Shown piece after piece: positions 54,443 through 62,974 of a stretch of DNA of 64,000 nt; position 1 is the stretch's first letter; each line of letters begins with the position of its first letter. The notes below the pieces were generated by a model. It saw only the letters and a list, made by a program, of their open reading frames with translations, was not told where the DNA came from and did no database searches. This DNA comes from Salsuginibacillus halophilus (GTDB taxonomy: Bacteria > Bacillota > Bacilli > Bacillales > Marinococcaceae): positions 186,001 through 250,000 of the forward strand of contig NZ_PYAV01000002.1 in the NCBI RefSeq assembly GCF_003014715.1, written 5' to 3'. Made by a program: the position numbers and the translations under genes.

Positions 54443-55882
54443 TTATTTTGTGCTGTACTCCATATAAGCAACAGTTGTGCCAAGAAATTCTTCAATTCCA
54501 TATTTACCGTCTGCCCCGCCGATCCCGGATTTACGCCAGCCTGCATGGAACCCTTGGAGCGCTTCAAAATGCTCGCGGTTAACAAACACTTCACCAAATT
54601 TTAATTCATTTACTGCCCGCATCACTTCGTTGTAATTCTTTGTAAAGATCGATGAAGATAGTCCGTAATCTGATGCATTAGCACGGCGGATGACTTCATC
54701 GAAATCTTGATACGTATCTACCGGAAGCACTGGTCCGAAGATTTCTGACGCTAATATATCCATTCCTTCTTCAAGGTTGGTAAGCACCGTCGGCTCATAG
54801 TAATAACCAGTTGAGGCCTCACCTTTTTGACCACCTGTTTCGACTTTAGCACCAGCTTCCACTGCCTGGTTCACTGCTTGCTCTACACTATCTAGCTGTT
54901 CCTTGTTAATGAGAGGCCCCATATCAAGACCTGTTTCTGCTAAAGGATTTCCATAACTTACTTTGCTCATTTTTTCGGTTAACTTTTGAATAAACGGCTC
55001 TGCTACATTTTCATGTACATAAACACGCTCTGCGTTCGTACATACTTGGCCGCTGTTTACAACTCTTGAAGCAATTACCTTTTCCACTGCTAAATCAAGA
55101 TCCGCTTCATCAGATACAATCGCCGGCGCTTTTCCGCCCAGCTCTAAATTCACTTTGATGACATGCTTGGCTGCTGCTTCCATCACTTTAGACCCTGCTG
55201 CAAAACTACCTGTTAATGAAATCATTGCTACATCAGGATGACTTGCAAGCGGAGTACCGACAGAGGACCCTGAACCGGTAATTACTTGAAATGTTCCGGC
55301 TGGTAACTCAACTTCATCATGAATGATTTCAGCTAGTTTCAAAGCTGTCAGCGGGGTTTCTTGACTCGGTTTGATAATAACCGGGCAGCCAGTAACAATA
55401 GCTGGCGCCGCTTTACGTGCAAGCACCATTAACGGGAAGTTCCAAGGCACGACACCACCAACAATACCAATCGGCTTCTTTATGAGCATCATTGTTTCAT
55501 TTGGTCGGTCACTCGGGATAACATCACCCTCTAAATGCCGGGCAAAACCAGCCATATACGAGAAGTAATCAATCGTCATATCGAGCTCGGCTTCTGCCAT
55601 ACTTTCTGTTTTCCCCTGCTCCTGCATTAGCAGTTCCTGCAATGTTTGTTTATGATTTTTAATTGAACGGCTGATCGACAGTGCATATTCGGCCCGTTCA
55701 ACCGGCGGTTTTTTCTCCCAGGAAGACTGCACTTGTTTTGCAGCTGAAATTGCTTGATTTACATCCTGCTCTCCAGCTTTAGGTACTTCAGAGATAAACT
55801 CTTCTGTTGCTGGGTTCACAACCTGGATTTTTTCATCTGTTGTAGCGTTTTGAAACTGACCATTTACATATATTTGTTTCAC
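54443..55882 (-). CDS. NAD-dependent aldehyde dehydrogenase (AldA-like)
   Basis: The start is GTG 55882 with AAAGGAATG upstream. The 479-aa product has all ALDH features: GVVPWNFPLMVLARKAAPAIVTG, the catalytic glutamate in VNLELGGKAPAIVSD, the nucleophile cysteine in VNSGQVCTNAERVYVHE and the end motif FVNREHFEALQGFHAGWRKSGIGG. The final motif is typical of AldA-type lactaldehyde/glycolaldehyde dehydrogenases. It is isolated between repeat copies B and C, and its substrate is not shown. Confidence 0.9.
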   Translation of the reverse strand: MKQIYVNGQFQNATTDEKIQVVNPATEEFISEVPKAGEQDVNQAISAAKQVQSSWEKKPPVERAEYALSISRSIKNHKQTLQELLMQEQGKTESMAEAELDMTIDYFSYMAGFARHLEGDVIPSDRPNETMMLIKKPIGIVGGVVPWNFPLMVLARKAAPAIVTGCPVIIKPSQETPLTALKLAEIIHDEVELPAGTFQVITGSGSSVGTPLASHPDVAMISLTGSFAAGSKVMEAAAKHVIKVNLELGGKAPAIVSDEADLDLAVEKVIASRVVNSGQVCTNAERVYVHENVAEPFIQKLTEKMSKVSYGNPLAETGLDMGPLINKEQLDSVEQAVNQAVEAGAKVETGGQKGEASTGYYYEPTVLTNLEEGMDILASEIFGPVLPVDTYQDFDEVIRRANASDYGLSSSIFTKNYNEVMRAVNELKFGEVFVNREHFEALQGFHAGWRKSGIGGADGKYGIEEFLGTTVAYMEYSTK

Positions 55883-55954
55883 TGTTCAACATTCCTTTCT
55901 TTCATTATGGATATAATGCTTGCATTCCACTTTTTTCGATTACCGAAACAAAAT

Positions 55955-55980
55955 AACCCTGCCGATGATATCGACAGGGT
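55955..55980 (-). repeat. Terminator-type hairpin flanking repeat copy C (upstream side)
   Basis: ACCCTG (55956-55961) pairs with CAGGGT (55975-55980). A related direct copy lies on the other flank at 56562-56587. Confidence 0.6.
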
Positions 55981-56561
55981 CAAACTTGTGACAAAGTACG
56001 AAACCTAAAATTCAAGTACAGCTTATTGCTCCGGGTTCCGCGGACTGCCCTATTAAAGACTAAAATCCGAATAATTAAAGTAACCTTCACTTCAGACGGA
56101 CGCTTTCCCGAGGGCTTGGCTTCAGCTAACTTGTTCGAATGGAAATTATTCGAACAAGTGGATCTTCAGCCTGCGCTTGCTCCTCCTGGAGTCGCCGTCT
56201 TTTGTTTCGGTCACTATTATATTGATGGATCATCTTCTTTTTATTGCGTATAAAACGTCATGATGAAATTAACAATTAGTAGACATCGCTTGATCAAAGG
56301 ATCTTTACAATTGATGACCTTCAAACGACAAAAGGCTGGCGAGCGCCGCCGGCGACGTCACCAAAAACAGCGCGAGTCGAAAATCCTGCAGGCAGTGAAT
56401 TTCTGCCGAGGTAGTTGAGGCCGTGACGGGGCTAAGAAGACACGGTGACTTCAAGCGTGAGCGCAGATCAAACCGATGTCGTACTTGTGCCCTCCGGGTG
56501 CAAGCGTCCGCCGAAAAACAACGTCAACCATAGATCATTTCAAAAATTTGTCTATACGCTG
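55981..56561 (-). repeat. Terminator-associated noncoding repeat, copy C (581 bp, longest)
   Basis: On the minus strand it starts CAGCGTATAGACAAATTTTT and ends GTACTTTGTCACAAGTTTG. It has the same block order as copies A and B. It carries an extra segment of about 80 bp near 56433-56510, holding the sequence AGACACGGTGACTTCAAGCG. The internal hairpin lies at 56130-56158. No supported reading frame occurs. Between the aldehyde dehydrogenase start and the BCCT gene end it accounts for almost all of a 709-bp gap. Confidence 0.8.
56130..56158 (-). repeat. Conserved internal hairpin of repeat copy C
   Basis: CTTGTTCGAAT pairs with ATTCGAACAAG over seven bases. Compared in the same orientation with copy B, the tenth pair is A-T instead of T-A. 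Confidence 0.7.
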
Positions 56562-56587
56562 AGCCCTCCGATTAATCCACAGGGTTA
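56562..56587 (-). terminator. Terminator-type hairpin after the BCCT gene, flanking repeat copy C
   Basis: CCCT and AGGG arms (56564-56584) sit just after the BCCT stop codon. They resemble the hairpin on the other side of copy C. Confidence 0.55.
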
Positions 56588-56591
56588 GTTT

Positions 56592-58127
56592 TTACCAATC
56601 TTTTGGTGGTTCAACACGGTGTTTTTCTGCCCCTTCTGATCGAAGTGACATAAATACAGCGATACACATCGTGACTATTAATAGTGTGAATGGTAAAGCT
56701 GTCATAATGGCTGTTGATTGCAAGCCTTCAAGCCCGCCGCTTAATAAAAGTGATGCAGCCACTGTAGAAATGAGCAGTCCCCACGTAATCAATACTGGCG
56801 TTTTCGGGCTTAAGCTTCCTTGTGATGTGAATACACCAAGAACAAACGTTGCAGAGTTCGCAGAGGTGATAAAGAAAATTAAAATCAGAATCAAAGCCGC
56901 AATACTTAACATTAAGCCGAGCGGCAGCTGCTGCAACACTAAAAACAGTCCATTTTCCGGCTTTTCTGCCACGGCTTCAGCTTGTCCTAAGTTTTGAAAC
57001 AGCTCCATGTGCAGTCCGGTGCCGCCAAACGCTGCAAACCAAAACACACTAACAAGCGTAGGGACAAATAACACACCGATCATAAACTGCTGCAGCGTCC
57101 GCCCACGAGACACTCGAGCGATAAACGTACCTACAAATGGACTCCAGGAAATGATCCATGCCCAGTAGAAAAACGTCCATTCACCCATCCACTCATTATC
57201 TGAATAAGGTGTCGTATCAAAGCTTAGCTGCACCGCACTGCTCACATAATCACCAAATGTCTTTGTGAAGTGCTCAAAAATAAACAACGTTGGCCCAAAA
57301 CTGACGACTGCAACGAGTAGCGCCGCCATTAACGTTAAATTGACAATACTCAAATACCGCATCCCGCGGTTGATGCCAGAGACAACAGAAATCAAGAAAA
57401 TAACAGTTACGCCGCCAATAATGATTAACTGCAACTGGGTCGTATTTCCAATCCCGGCAACTTCTTCAAGACCGCCGCTTACCTGCAGGGTACTTAAACC
57501 AAGTGATGTTGCAATGCCGACAGTTGTACCTACCGTCGCAAGCAGATCAATCCCTTTACCGATCGGACCAGCAACCCTGTCTTTTAAAATGGGGTAGAAT
57601 GCAGAGCTCACAAGGCCCGGTAAGTTTTTGCGGTATTTTGCGAATGCTAAAGCAAGTGCCACGATCGCGTAAACCGACCACGGATGCATTCCCCAGTGAA
57701 AAATACCATATAGTAACCCGGTTTCTGCGGCCGCCTGTGTTCCACCTTCTACATCTACATTGGGCGGAGGATTAACGTAATGTGCCATCGGTTCGGCTAC
57801 ACCCCAAAATACGAGGCCTACCCCCATTCCAGCTGCAAATAACATACCTATCCAAGTATAAAATGAATATTCCGGTTCATCTTTCGGTTTGCCGAGCTTC
57901 ATATGTCGGTACGGTCCAAACCCTAGAAATAAGCAAAAAGCTAGAAAAAATGAAACAGCTAGTACGTAAAACCAACCGAAGCTGTCAAGAAAAATTGTAA
58001 GCATATCACTTGTGACTGCTTCCATATTTCCAGGGAAAAATAGTCCCCAGATTGAAACACTTAAAATAATTATTGTAGCTAGTACAAATACAATGCCCGG
58101 CCGGTCTGATCTATAGCGGTATGGCAA
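56592..58127 (-). CDS. BCCT-family transporter (betaine/carnitine/choline)
   Basis: This 511-aa protein has 12 membrane helices. The BCCT signatures are FAAGMGVGLVFWGVAEPMAHYVNPP, GLLYGIFHWGMHPWSVYAIVALALAF (the tryptophan box) and EWMGEWTFFYWAWIISWSPFVGTFIARVSRGRTLQQF. The GMGVGLVFW form lacks the N-terminal G-M-G-[I] change of proton-coupled CaiT-type members, so sodium-coupled uptake of glycine betaine (OpuD-like) is likely. It would serve osmoprotection. Confidence 0.93.
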   Translation of the reverse strand: MPYRYRSDRPGIVFVLATIIILSVSIWGLFFPGNMEAVTSDMLTIFLDSFGWFYVLAVSFFLAFCLFLGFGPYRHMKLGKPKDEPEYSFYTWIGMLFAAGMGVGLVFWGVAEPMAHYVNPPPNVDVEGGTQAAAETGLLYGIFHWGMHPWSVYAIVALALAFAKYRKNLPGLVSSAFYPILKDRVAGPIGKGIDLLATVGTTVGIATSLGLSTLQVSGGLEEVAGIGNTTQLQLIIIGGVTVIFLISVVSGINRGMRYLSIVNLTLMAALLVAVVSFGPTLFIFEHFTKTFGDYVSSAVQLSFDTTPYSDNEWMGEWTFFYWAWIISWSPFVGTFIARVSRGRTLQQFMIGVLFVPTLVSVFWFAAFGGTGLHMELFQNLGQAEAVAEKPENGLFLVLQQLPLGLMLSIAALILILIFFITSANSATFVLGVFTSQGSLSPKTPVLITWGLLISTVAASLLLSGGLEGLQSTAIMTALPFTLLIVTMCIAVFMSLRSEGAEKHRVEPPKDW

Positions 58128-58239
58128 AACGTTCCCTCCTCTAACAAGAATGTGAATGATTTTGAATACTATTTACAAGCGAGACGACCCGGGCGTAAGA
58201 TAAAACAAGTGAATTTATTGCGCGAGGAGGTCTACTAAC

Positions 58240-58938
58240 TTGGATGATAAAACAAATACGACCTACCAAAGTGGGCGTAAACGAATGATCACAGCGTCTA
58301 TTTTTATCATTCTTACAATCCTTACTTCAGCTGCAGCAATCGCAGCAGGCATGTACGAATGGTCAGTGTATACAAGCTATGACAGTTCAACACCAATCGA
58401 AACCGTGTACGCTGAGACAAATGACCCGTGGCTTCTTTTTGCATTTCTTACTCAAGGGTTAGCTACGTTTGTTTTCACTGTAGCCGGCATTGCTTTTCTC
58501 GTATGGCTGCATCGGATACATAAAAATGCGAAAGCCTTACAAATACCAGGTATCATTTATCCGGCCAATTGGGCAGTAACATTTTATTTTCTTCCATTTG
58601 TGAACTTTGTTCTTCCGTTCATCTCGATGCTGCATATGTACAAAAACCATTATAAAGAAGCAGTCGAGCATAAGACAAGCAGTGTGAAAAGCAGGACAGG
58701 TAAGCTTTATATTTGGTGGATTTCATTTGCTTCTTATTTTGCAATTATGTTTATTTCACACTTTCTCATCATTAATCCACTGACCTATACGGAGGAAGCA
58801 GAAACCGTCGGGACAGCAATTCTTGAAATCCAAACGTCTTCAATTTCACGCGGCGCCCTTATCATATCCGGGATTTTCCTCATATTGATTATGAAACAAC
58901 TCACAAAGAAGCAGGATGACATTTACCATCAGCAATAA
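58240..58938 (+). CDS. DUF4328-type membrane protein
   Basis: The start is TTG 58240 after GAGGAGGT. The 232-aa product has about five membrane helices. FLVWLHRIHKNAKALQIPGIIYPANWAVTFYFLPFVNFVLPFISMLHMYKNHY matches the DUF4328 core (R-x-x-R/K-N-A-x-x-L ... W-A-V-x-x-x-F-x-P-F-x-N). The function is unknown. A terminator follows. Confidence 0.82.
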   Translation: MDDKTNTTYQSGRKRMITASIFIILTILTSAAAIAAGMYEWSVYTSYDSSTPIETVYAETNDPWLLFAFLTQGLATFVFTVAGIAFLVWLHRIHKNAKALQIPGIIYPANWAVTFYFLPFVNFVLPFISMLHMYKNHYKEAVEHKTSSVKSRTGKLYIWWISFASYFAIMFISHFLIINPLTYTEEAETVGTAILEIQTSSISRGALIISGIFLILIMKQLTKKQDDIYHQQ

Positions 58939-58945
58939 TTACGAA

Positions 58946-58978
58946 AAAGAGCCCCACAACGCAAAAAAGGGGCTCTTT
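58946..58978 (+). terminator. Intrinsic terminator of the DUF4328 gene
   Basis: AAAGAGCCCC (58946-58955) and GGGGCTCTTT (58969-58978) form the stem. It lies just after the stop codon. Confidence 0.75.
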
Positions 58979-59059
58979 AACATACGAAACACCAATACCC
59001 TACGTCATATTGCTCCGGAAGTCGTTCACAGTATTCATCAATACTGCAGGCACGTCTTT

Positions 59060-59410
59060 TCATTCTTTATCTTCTGAAGAACCGCTGCTAATTTCATGAT
59101 TGATGCCAAACAAATATTTTGTATCCACGACAAATCCTATCCCTGTCCCCGGCTCATCTAGATTACCTTCACGTCGCAAAGCATCACGGATTGACTCCAC
59201 CTTTTCTTCTGGAGCTAAGATAAAAATAATTTCCTTTTCCGGCTGAACTTCTACACCAAAAAGTTTTTTTTGTTCATGAATGCCAGTACCACGACCTGAA
59301 AATATTGTCGCACCTTCTGCGCCATGTTCTTTCGCTGCCTTTACTAATTTTGCAGCTTTCCCTTTTGGAACAATTGTTACCATTAGATCAACAGACGGAT
59401 CGATTCCCAT
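59060..59410 (-). CDS. PII-like (GlnB-family) signalling protein
   Basis: I start it at ATG 59410 (MGIDPSVDLMVTIVPKGKAAKLVKAAKEHG) with AAAGGGG eight bases before. Two in-frame ATGs upstream (59416, and 59428 overlapping the previous gene) are closer to or inside that site. The 116-aa product has the PII alpha-beta plait (VTIVPKGKAAKLVKAAKEHGAEGATIFSGRGTG, IIFILAPEEKVESIRDALRREG) but lacks the Tyr-containing T-loop of classical GlnB. It is likely a membrane-transporter partner of the DUF1538 proteins encoded just upstream. Confidence 0.85.
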   Translation of the reverse strand: MGIDPSVDLMVTIVPKGKAAKLVKAAKEHGAEGATIFSGRGTGIHEQKKLFGVEVQPEKEIIFILAPEEKVESIRDALRREGNLDEPGTGIGFVVDTKYLFGINHEISSGSSEDKE

Positions 59411-59424
59411 CTTCATGACCCCTT

Positions 59425-60156
59425 TCATTCTGGTTTTTCTTTAAAGCGAAAGATCATGCCTAGGATTAAAACAGATAAAATAGGTGCTAAAGCAACAAGT
59501 GCTACAAGTCCGAATCCTTCCATAAAAGGGTCTCTTCCTTCTAACGTACCTGCTACACTAATAGCCATAGCCAAAATAAACGTCACAGTCATTGGTCCTG
59601 TTGCAACACCACCCGAATCAAAAGCGATAGACACAAAACGCTGATCAGCAAAAAATGCAACAATTAAGGCAATCCCATAAGCTGGAACAAGCACCCACCA
59701 TAAAGGAAAACCGATCAAAATCCGAATCATAGCAACAGCGACAAACACACCTACGCCAAGCGCTAAAGTTAACAACAAAATACTTTTACGTATCGCTCCA
59801 TTTGATTCTTCTTCTACTTCATATGTTAAAACACGAACAGCTGGTTCAGCTGAAGTGGCCACTGCGCCGAGAACAAAACCAATAGGTACTAAAAGCCAGC
59901 TCTCTGGATGCTCAACGATGGCCGCACCAATCTCCTGTCCCGCTGGCATGAAAGCAATGTACACCCCTTGAAGAAAGAGTGTGAAGCCGACAACTGCCAT
60001 CACAATGCCGATCAAAGCTTTATAAACTTCATGCCATGATAATTGGATTAAGAACACTTGAAATACAGCTAGCAGTGCAAGCAGTGGCGCCAGTGCACCA
60101 ATAACTTCAATAAGCTCTTCAAGCATCCCTTCCATTAAAATCAGTTCATCAATCAT
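59425..60156 (-). CDS. DUF1538-family membrane protein (second of pair)
   Basis: This 243-aa protein has six to seven membrane helices, with the family motif IAFDSGGVATGPMTVTFILAMAISVAGT near the C-terminus. Its start overlaps the first DUF1538 gene by 8 bp, and its end meets the PII-like gene. DUF1538 proteins are thought to be transporters; the substrate is unknown. The two halves may form a heteromeric complex. Confidence 0.88.
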   Translation of the reverse strand: MIDELILMEGMLEELIEVIGALAPLLALLAVFQVFLIQLSWHEVYKALIGIVMAVVGFTLFLQGVYIAFMPAGQEIGAAIVEHPESWLLVPIGFVLGAVATSAEPAVRVLTYEVEEESNGAIRKSILLLTLALGVGVFVAVAMIRILIGFPLWWVLVPAYGIALIVAFFADQRFVSIAFDSGGVATGPMTVTFILAMAISVAGTLEGRDPFMEGFGLVALVALAPILSVLILGMIFRFKEKPE

Positions 60157-60871
60157 AGAACAACACCCCTAAAATTAGCACCGCTAAAATCGGGCCAATC
60201 GACGCCATTGCTACCAATCCAAAGCTGTCTGAAGATGTTTCTTCGTTTCCACCTTTTACAACAGCTGATATACCAATACTTAAGGCAAGAATAAACGGAA
60301 CAGTGATAGGTCCAGTTGTTACACCACCAGCATCAAAGGCAATGGCTATAAATTCTTCAGGGACAAATAATGTGACGAAAAAAACAAGCATATAAGAGGG
60401 CACAAGCATGTATACAAGTTTGATCTGCAATAATTTCCTTAAAAAAGCTAAAGCAACAAACACACCTACGCCAAGAGCTATTGAAGCAATTAGTAGGCCT
60501 TCTGAAACAAACTGTTCGCCTGCATCGTCAATTTGACTAGCTAAAATCCGAACATCCGGTTCAGCTACCGTTACAACAAAGCCTAACAGAAATCCGGACA
60601 TGATAATCCATGAAAATGATACTTTTTCCGGAAGTCTCGAACCAATCTTTTCACCGACTGGTAACAATCCAAGCTTAGCACCACCGATAAAAAGGGCAAG
60701 ACCACCAATTGTCATAACTGCACCGATTATAAGTTGTAACAGCTCTATAACGTTTGTTGAAACAAAAATGAGCTGAAGCAGTATGACAACGATTGTTACC
60801 GGCAATACCGCCGATAATGTTTCTTTAAACTCATGCCACAACGTCCCCACACTTTTCACCCCCACACTCAT
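60149..60871 (-). CDS. DUF1538-family membrane protein (first of pair)
   Basis: This 240-aa polytopic protein has the signature IAFDAGGVTTGPITVPFILALSIGISAVV. The same layout of helices is found in the second copy (GGLALFIGGAKLGLLPVGEKIGSRLPEKVSFSWIIMSGFLLGFVVTVAEPDVRILASQ against VEHPESWLLVPIGFVLGAVATSAEPAVRVLTYE). The pair therefore looks like a duplication. It is divergent from the LCP gene. Confidence 0.88.
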   Translation of the reverse strand: MSVGVKSVGTLWHEFKETLSAVLPVTIVVILLQLIFVSTNVIELLQLIIGAVMTIGGLALFIGGAKLGLLPVGEKIGSRLPEKVSFSWIIMSGFLLGFVVTVAEPDVRILASQIDDAGEQFVSEGLLIASIALGVGVFVALAFLRKLLQIKLVYMLVPSYMLVFFVTLFVPEEFIAIAFDAGGVTTGPITVPFILALSIGISAVVKGGNEETSSDSFGLVAMASIGPILAVLILGVLFYD

Positions 60872-60947
60872 CTAGTATTAATTTCACGGTTTAAGAAGCA
60901 ATCAAACATCAATTATTGTAACTATCGTGACAAACTTGCAGAATCAT

Positions 60948-60977
60948 TTGACCACCTTTGACAATTCCCGCTATAAT
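60948..60977 (+). promoter_or_regulatory. Candidate promoter of the second LCP gene
   Basis: TTGACC (60948-60953), 18 bp spacer, TATAAT (60972-60977), about 64 bp before the start codon. Confidence 0.6.
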
Positions 60978-61040
60978 TACAACGGACATTAAAGTATGCG
61001 AATGTTTTACTGATATGAGGAAGCGAGGGACAAACCCTTT

Positions 61041-62054
61041 ATGACTTGGTTTAAACGTACGCTGCTGATTATCGGGATTATCCTGACGCTACTAATAGCT
61101 GCCGGAACTTCTTACGGTTATTATGTATACCAGCAGGCGGAAACAACAGTTGAAGAAATGAATACATCCTTTGAAGAACACGATGACGAATTTGAAGAAA
61201 ATGGGCTTCCTGATAGTGAAAACAATCATACAAATCGTAATGAGGAAAATGACGACGACATAAGTGATAACCAATCCGAGTTTGCGCTCGATGAAGAACC
61301 TGTAACATTTTTGCTAACCGGTATCGGGGACCGCCCGAATGATCCAGGCCGTGCTGATGTCATTATGGCTGTTTCTGTGAACCCAAAAACAGATTCTACA
61401 TTAATGTTTAATATTCCTCGTGATACACTTATTGAAGAAAGTGCTGTGGTGGACAGCCTCCGTGGTCAAAAGATCAACCACACGTACGCTACCGAAGGAA
61501 TCAATGGATTACAAACAACGGTGGAGAATTATTTAGACCATGAATTCGACTTTACGATTAAGGCAAATATGAATGGTTTCCGAGAGATTGTTGATGAAAT
61601 TGGACCGATTGAAGTAAACAACGATTTTGCATTTTCAGAGTCTGACGAAGTGAATGACCAAACCTACGATTATGATGAAGGTTTGATTGAGCTAGATGGC
61701 GAGCGTGCGTTGCATTACGTGCGCATGCGTAAGGAAGACCCTCGCGGTGATTTAGGCCGTAATGAACGACAGCACCAAGTTATGGAAGCGTTAATCGAAG
61801 AAGGTATGTCGCTGCAATCTCTATTTCAAGCCGGCAGCATTATCGAAATCTTAGGTGACAACATTGAAACAAATATGACCTTTGATGAAATGCAAGGTGT
61901 GTTTAATCACCACCGTTCGGCTGCAGGTAACATTGAAACTTTCGAGCTTAGAGGCGAAAACGAATATCAAAATGGCACGTATTACTATATCATCTCTGAA
62001 GAAGAAAGAGAACGTGCTGGAGAAGAGCTCAAGCGTCACCAAGAAGGTGCTTGA
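61041..62054 (+). CDS. LytR-CpsA-Psr (LCP) family protein, second copy
   Basis: This 337-aa protein has a short basic N-terminus, one membrane helix (TLLIIGIILTLLIAAGTSYGYYVY) and an acidic Asn/Glu/Asp linker. The LCP domain follows with FLLTGIGDRPNDPGRADVIMAVSVNP, LMFNIPRDTLIEE, RGQKINHTYATEG, FTIKANMNGFREIVDEIG and LHYVRMRKEDPRGDLGRNERQHQ. The role is attachment of teichoic acid or other anionic polymers to the wall. Its upstream ribosome site is weak (GAGGAAGCGAGGG, distant). It is distinct in sequence from the copy at 1633. Confidence 0.9.
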   Translation: MTWFKRTLLIIGIILTLLIAAGTSYGYYVYQQAETTVEEMNTSFEEHDDEFEENGLPDSENNHTNRNEENDDDISDNQSEFALDEEPVTFLLTGIGDRPNDPGRADVIMAVSVNPKTDSTLMFNIPRDTLIEESAVVDSLRGQKINHTYATEGINGLQTTVENYLDHEFDFTIKANMNGFREIVDEIGPIEVNNDFAFSESDEVNDQTYDYDEGLIELDGERALHYVRMRKEDPRGDLGRNERQHQVMEALIEEGMSLQSLFQAGSIIEILGDNIETNMTFDEMQGVFNHHRSAAGNIETFELRGENEYQNGTYYYIISEEERERAGEELKRHQEGA

Positions 62055-62140
62055 GCCTTTTGTTTAGCTTAGGATATTCTTTGGGTACACAGTTGGTGAA
62101 ACAGTCCAAGTCCGTACGAATTTTTCAAGGGGGTTACACA

Positions 62141-62893
62141 ATGAAACATGTGATTGTTACTGGAGCTTCACGTGGAATCGGTGCGGCCGTTACACAAGCT
62201 GCTGCCGGAGAGAACACGATCATTCACGCTATCAGCCGCTCACAAAACGACATCGCTTGGGAAAAAGCACGCACGCAGGGTGCAGAGGTTATTCATTACA
62301 GTTGTGACTTAACGAATGCTGAATCTGCCGATAAAACCCTTGCTGATATCTTTCACACACATCTTCCCGCATCCGGCGACACGTGGGTGCTCATTAACAA
62401 TGCCGGTATGGTCAGCCCTGTAGCCCCAGCCGGCCAAGCAGAGAGCAATGAGATCCAACATAGTTTGAGAGTCAACGTCGAAGCACCTTTGCTACTTGCC
62501 AACCGTTTCACTCAAGCCCTGCAAGCTGTGGATGCTTTTAAAATGGTCATTAATGTTTCTTCAGGAGCTGGTAAACAACCGATTACTTCTTGGAGCAGCT
62601 ACTGTGCCGCCAAAGCTGCAGTAGATATGTATACTAAAACAGCTGGCCTTGAACAAAAAGAAAATGAACATCCGGTTTATTTCACAGCATTTGCCCCCGG
62701 CATTGTTGATACCGATATGCAGTCACACATCCGATCGCATTCTGAAGACACATTTGCTCATGTTGATCAATTCCGGGCTTATAAAGAAAATAACCAGCTG
62801 CTCGCGCCTGAAACCGTGGCAAAAGCACTACTTCGTCTCATTGAATCACCACCTGAAAACGGGGCTTTAACCGACGTGCAAACTTATTTGTAA
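62141..62893 (+). CDS. Short-chain dehydrogenase/reductase (YueD/sepiapterin-reductase-like)
   Basis: The ATG at 62141 (MKHVIVTGASRGIGAAVTQ) follows AAGGGGG; a frame opening 90 bp earlier lacks a site. The 250-aa product has TGASRGIG (NADPH), LINNAGMVSPVAP, and the catalytic Ser-Tyr-Lys in NVSSGAGKQPITSWSSYCAAKAAVDMY. The sequence resembles benzil reductase YueD of B. subtilis and sepiapterin reductase. The true substrate is unknown. A terminator follows. Confidence 0.88.
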   Translation: MKHVIVTGASRGIGAAVTQAAAGENTIIHAISRSQNDIAWEKARTQGAEVIHYSCDLTNAESADKTLADIFHTHLPASGDTWVLINNAGMVSPVAPAGQAESNEIQHSLRVNVEAPLLLANRFTQALQAVDAFKMVINVSSGAGKQPITSWSSYCAAKAAVDMYTKTAGLEQKENEHPVYFTAFAPGIVDTDMQSHIRSHSEDTFAHVDQFRAYKENNQLLAPETVAKALLRLIESPPENGALTDVQTYL

Positions 62894-62898
62894 CCAAT

Positions 62899-62942
62899 CA
62901 GCCTTCTCAACGCGCGTAACACCGCTTTTAGAGAAGGCTGAG
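62899..62942. terminator. Hairpin between SDR gene and CopD-like gene
   Basis: CAGCCTTCTC (62899-62908) pairs with GAGAAGGCTG (62931-62940). It has only weak T-tracts, so it is a moderate terminator for the convergent genes. Confidence 0.55.
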
Positions 62943-62974
62943 GTTAACTTTTCATCTTTAATCGGTGCTTTTTC

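Noticed and set aside
56026-56253. 75-aa plus-strand frame inside repeat copy C
   Set aside because: The frame is interrupted in the other copies and has no start signals; the region is better explained as a noncoding repeat.
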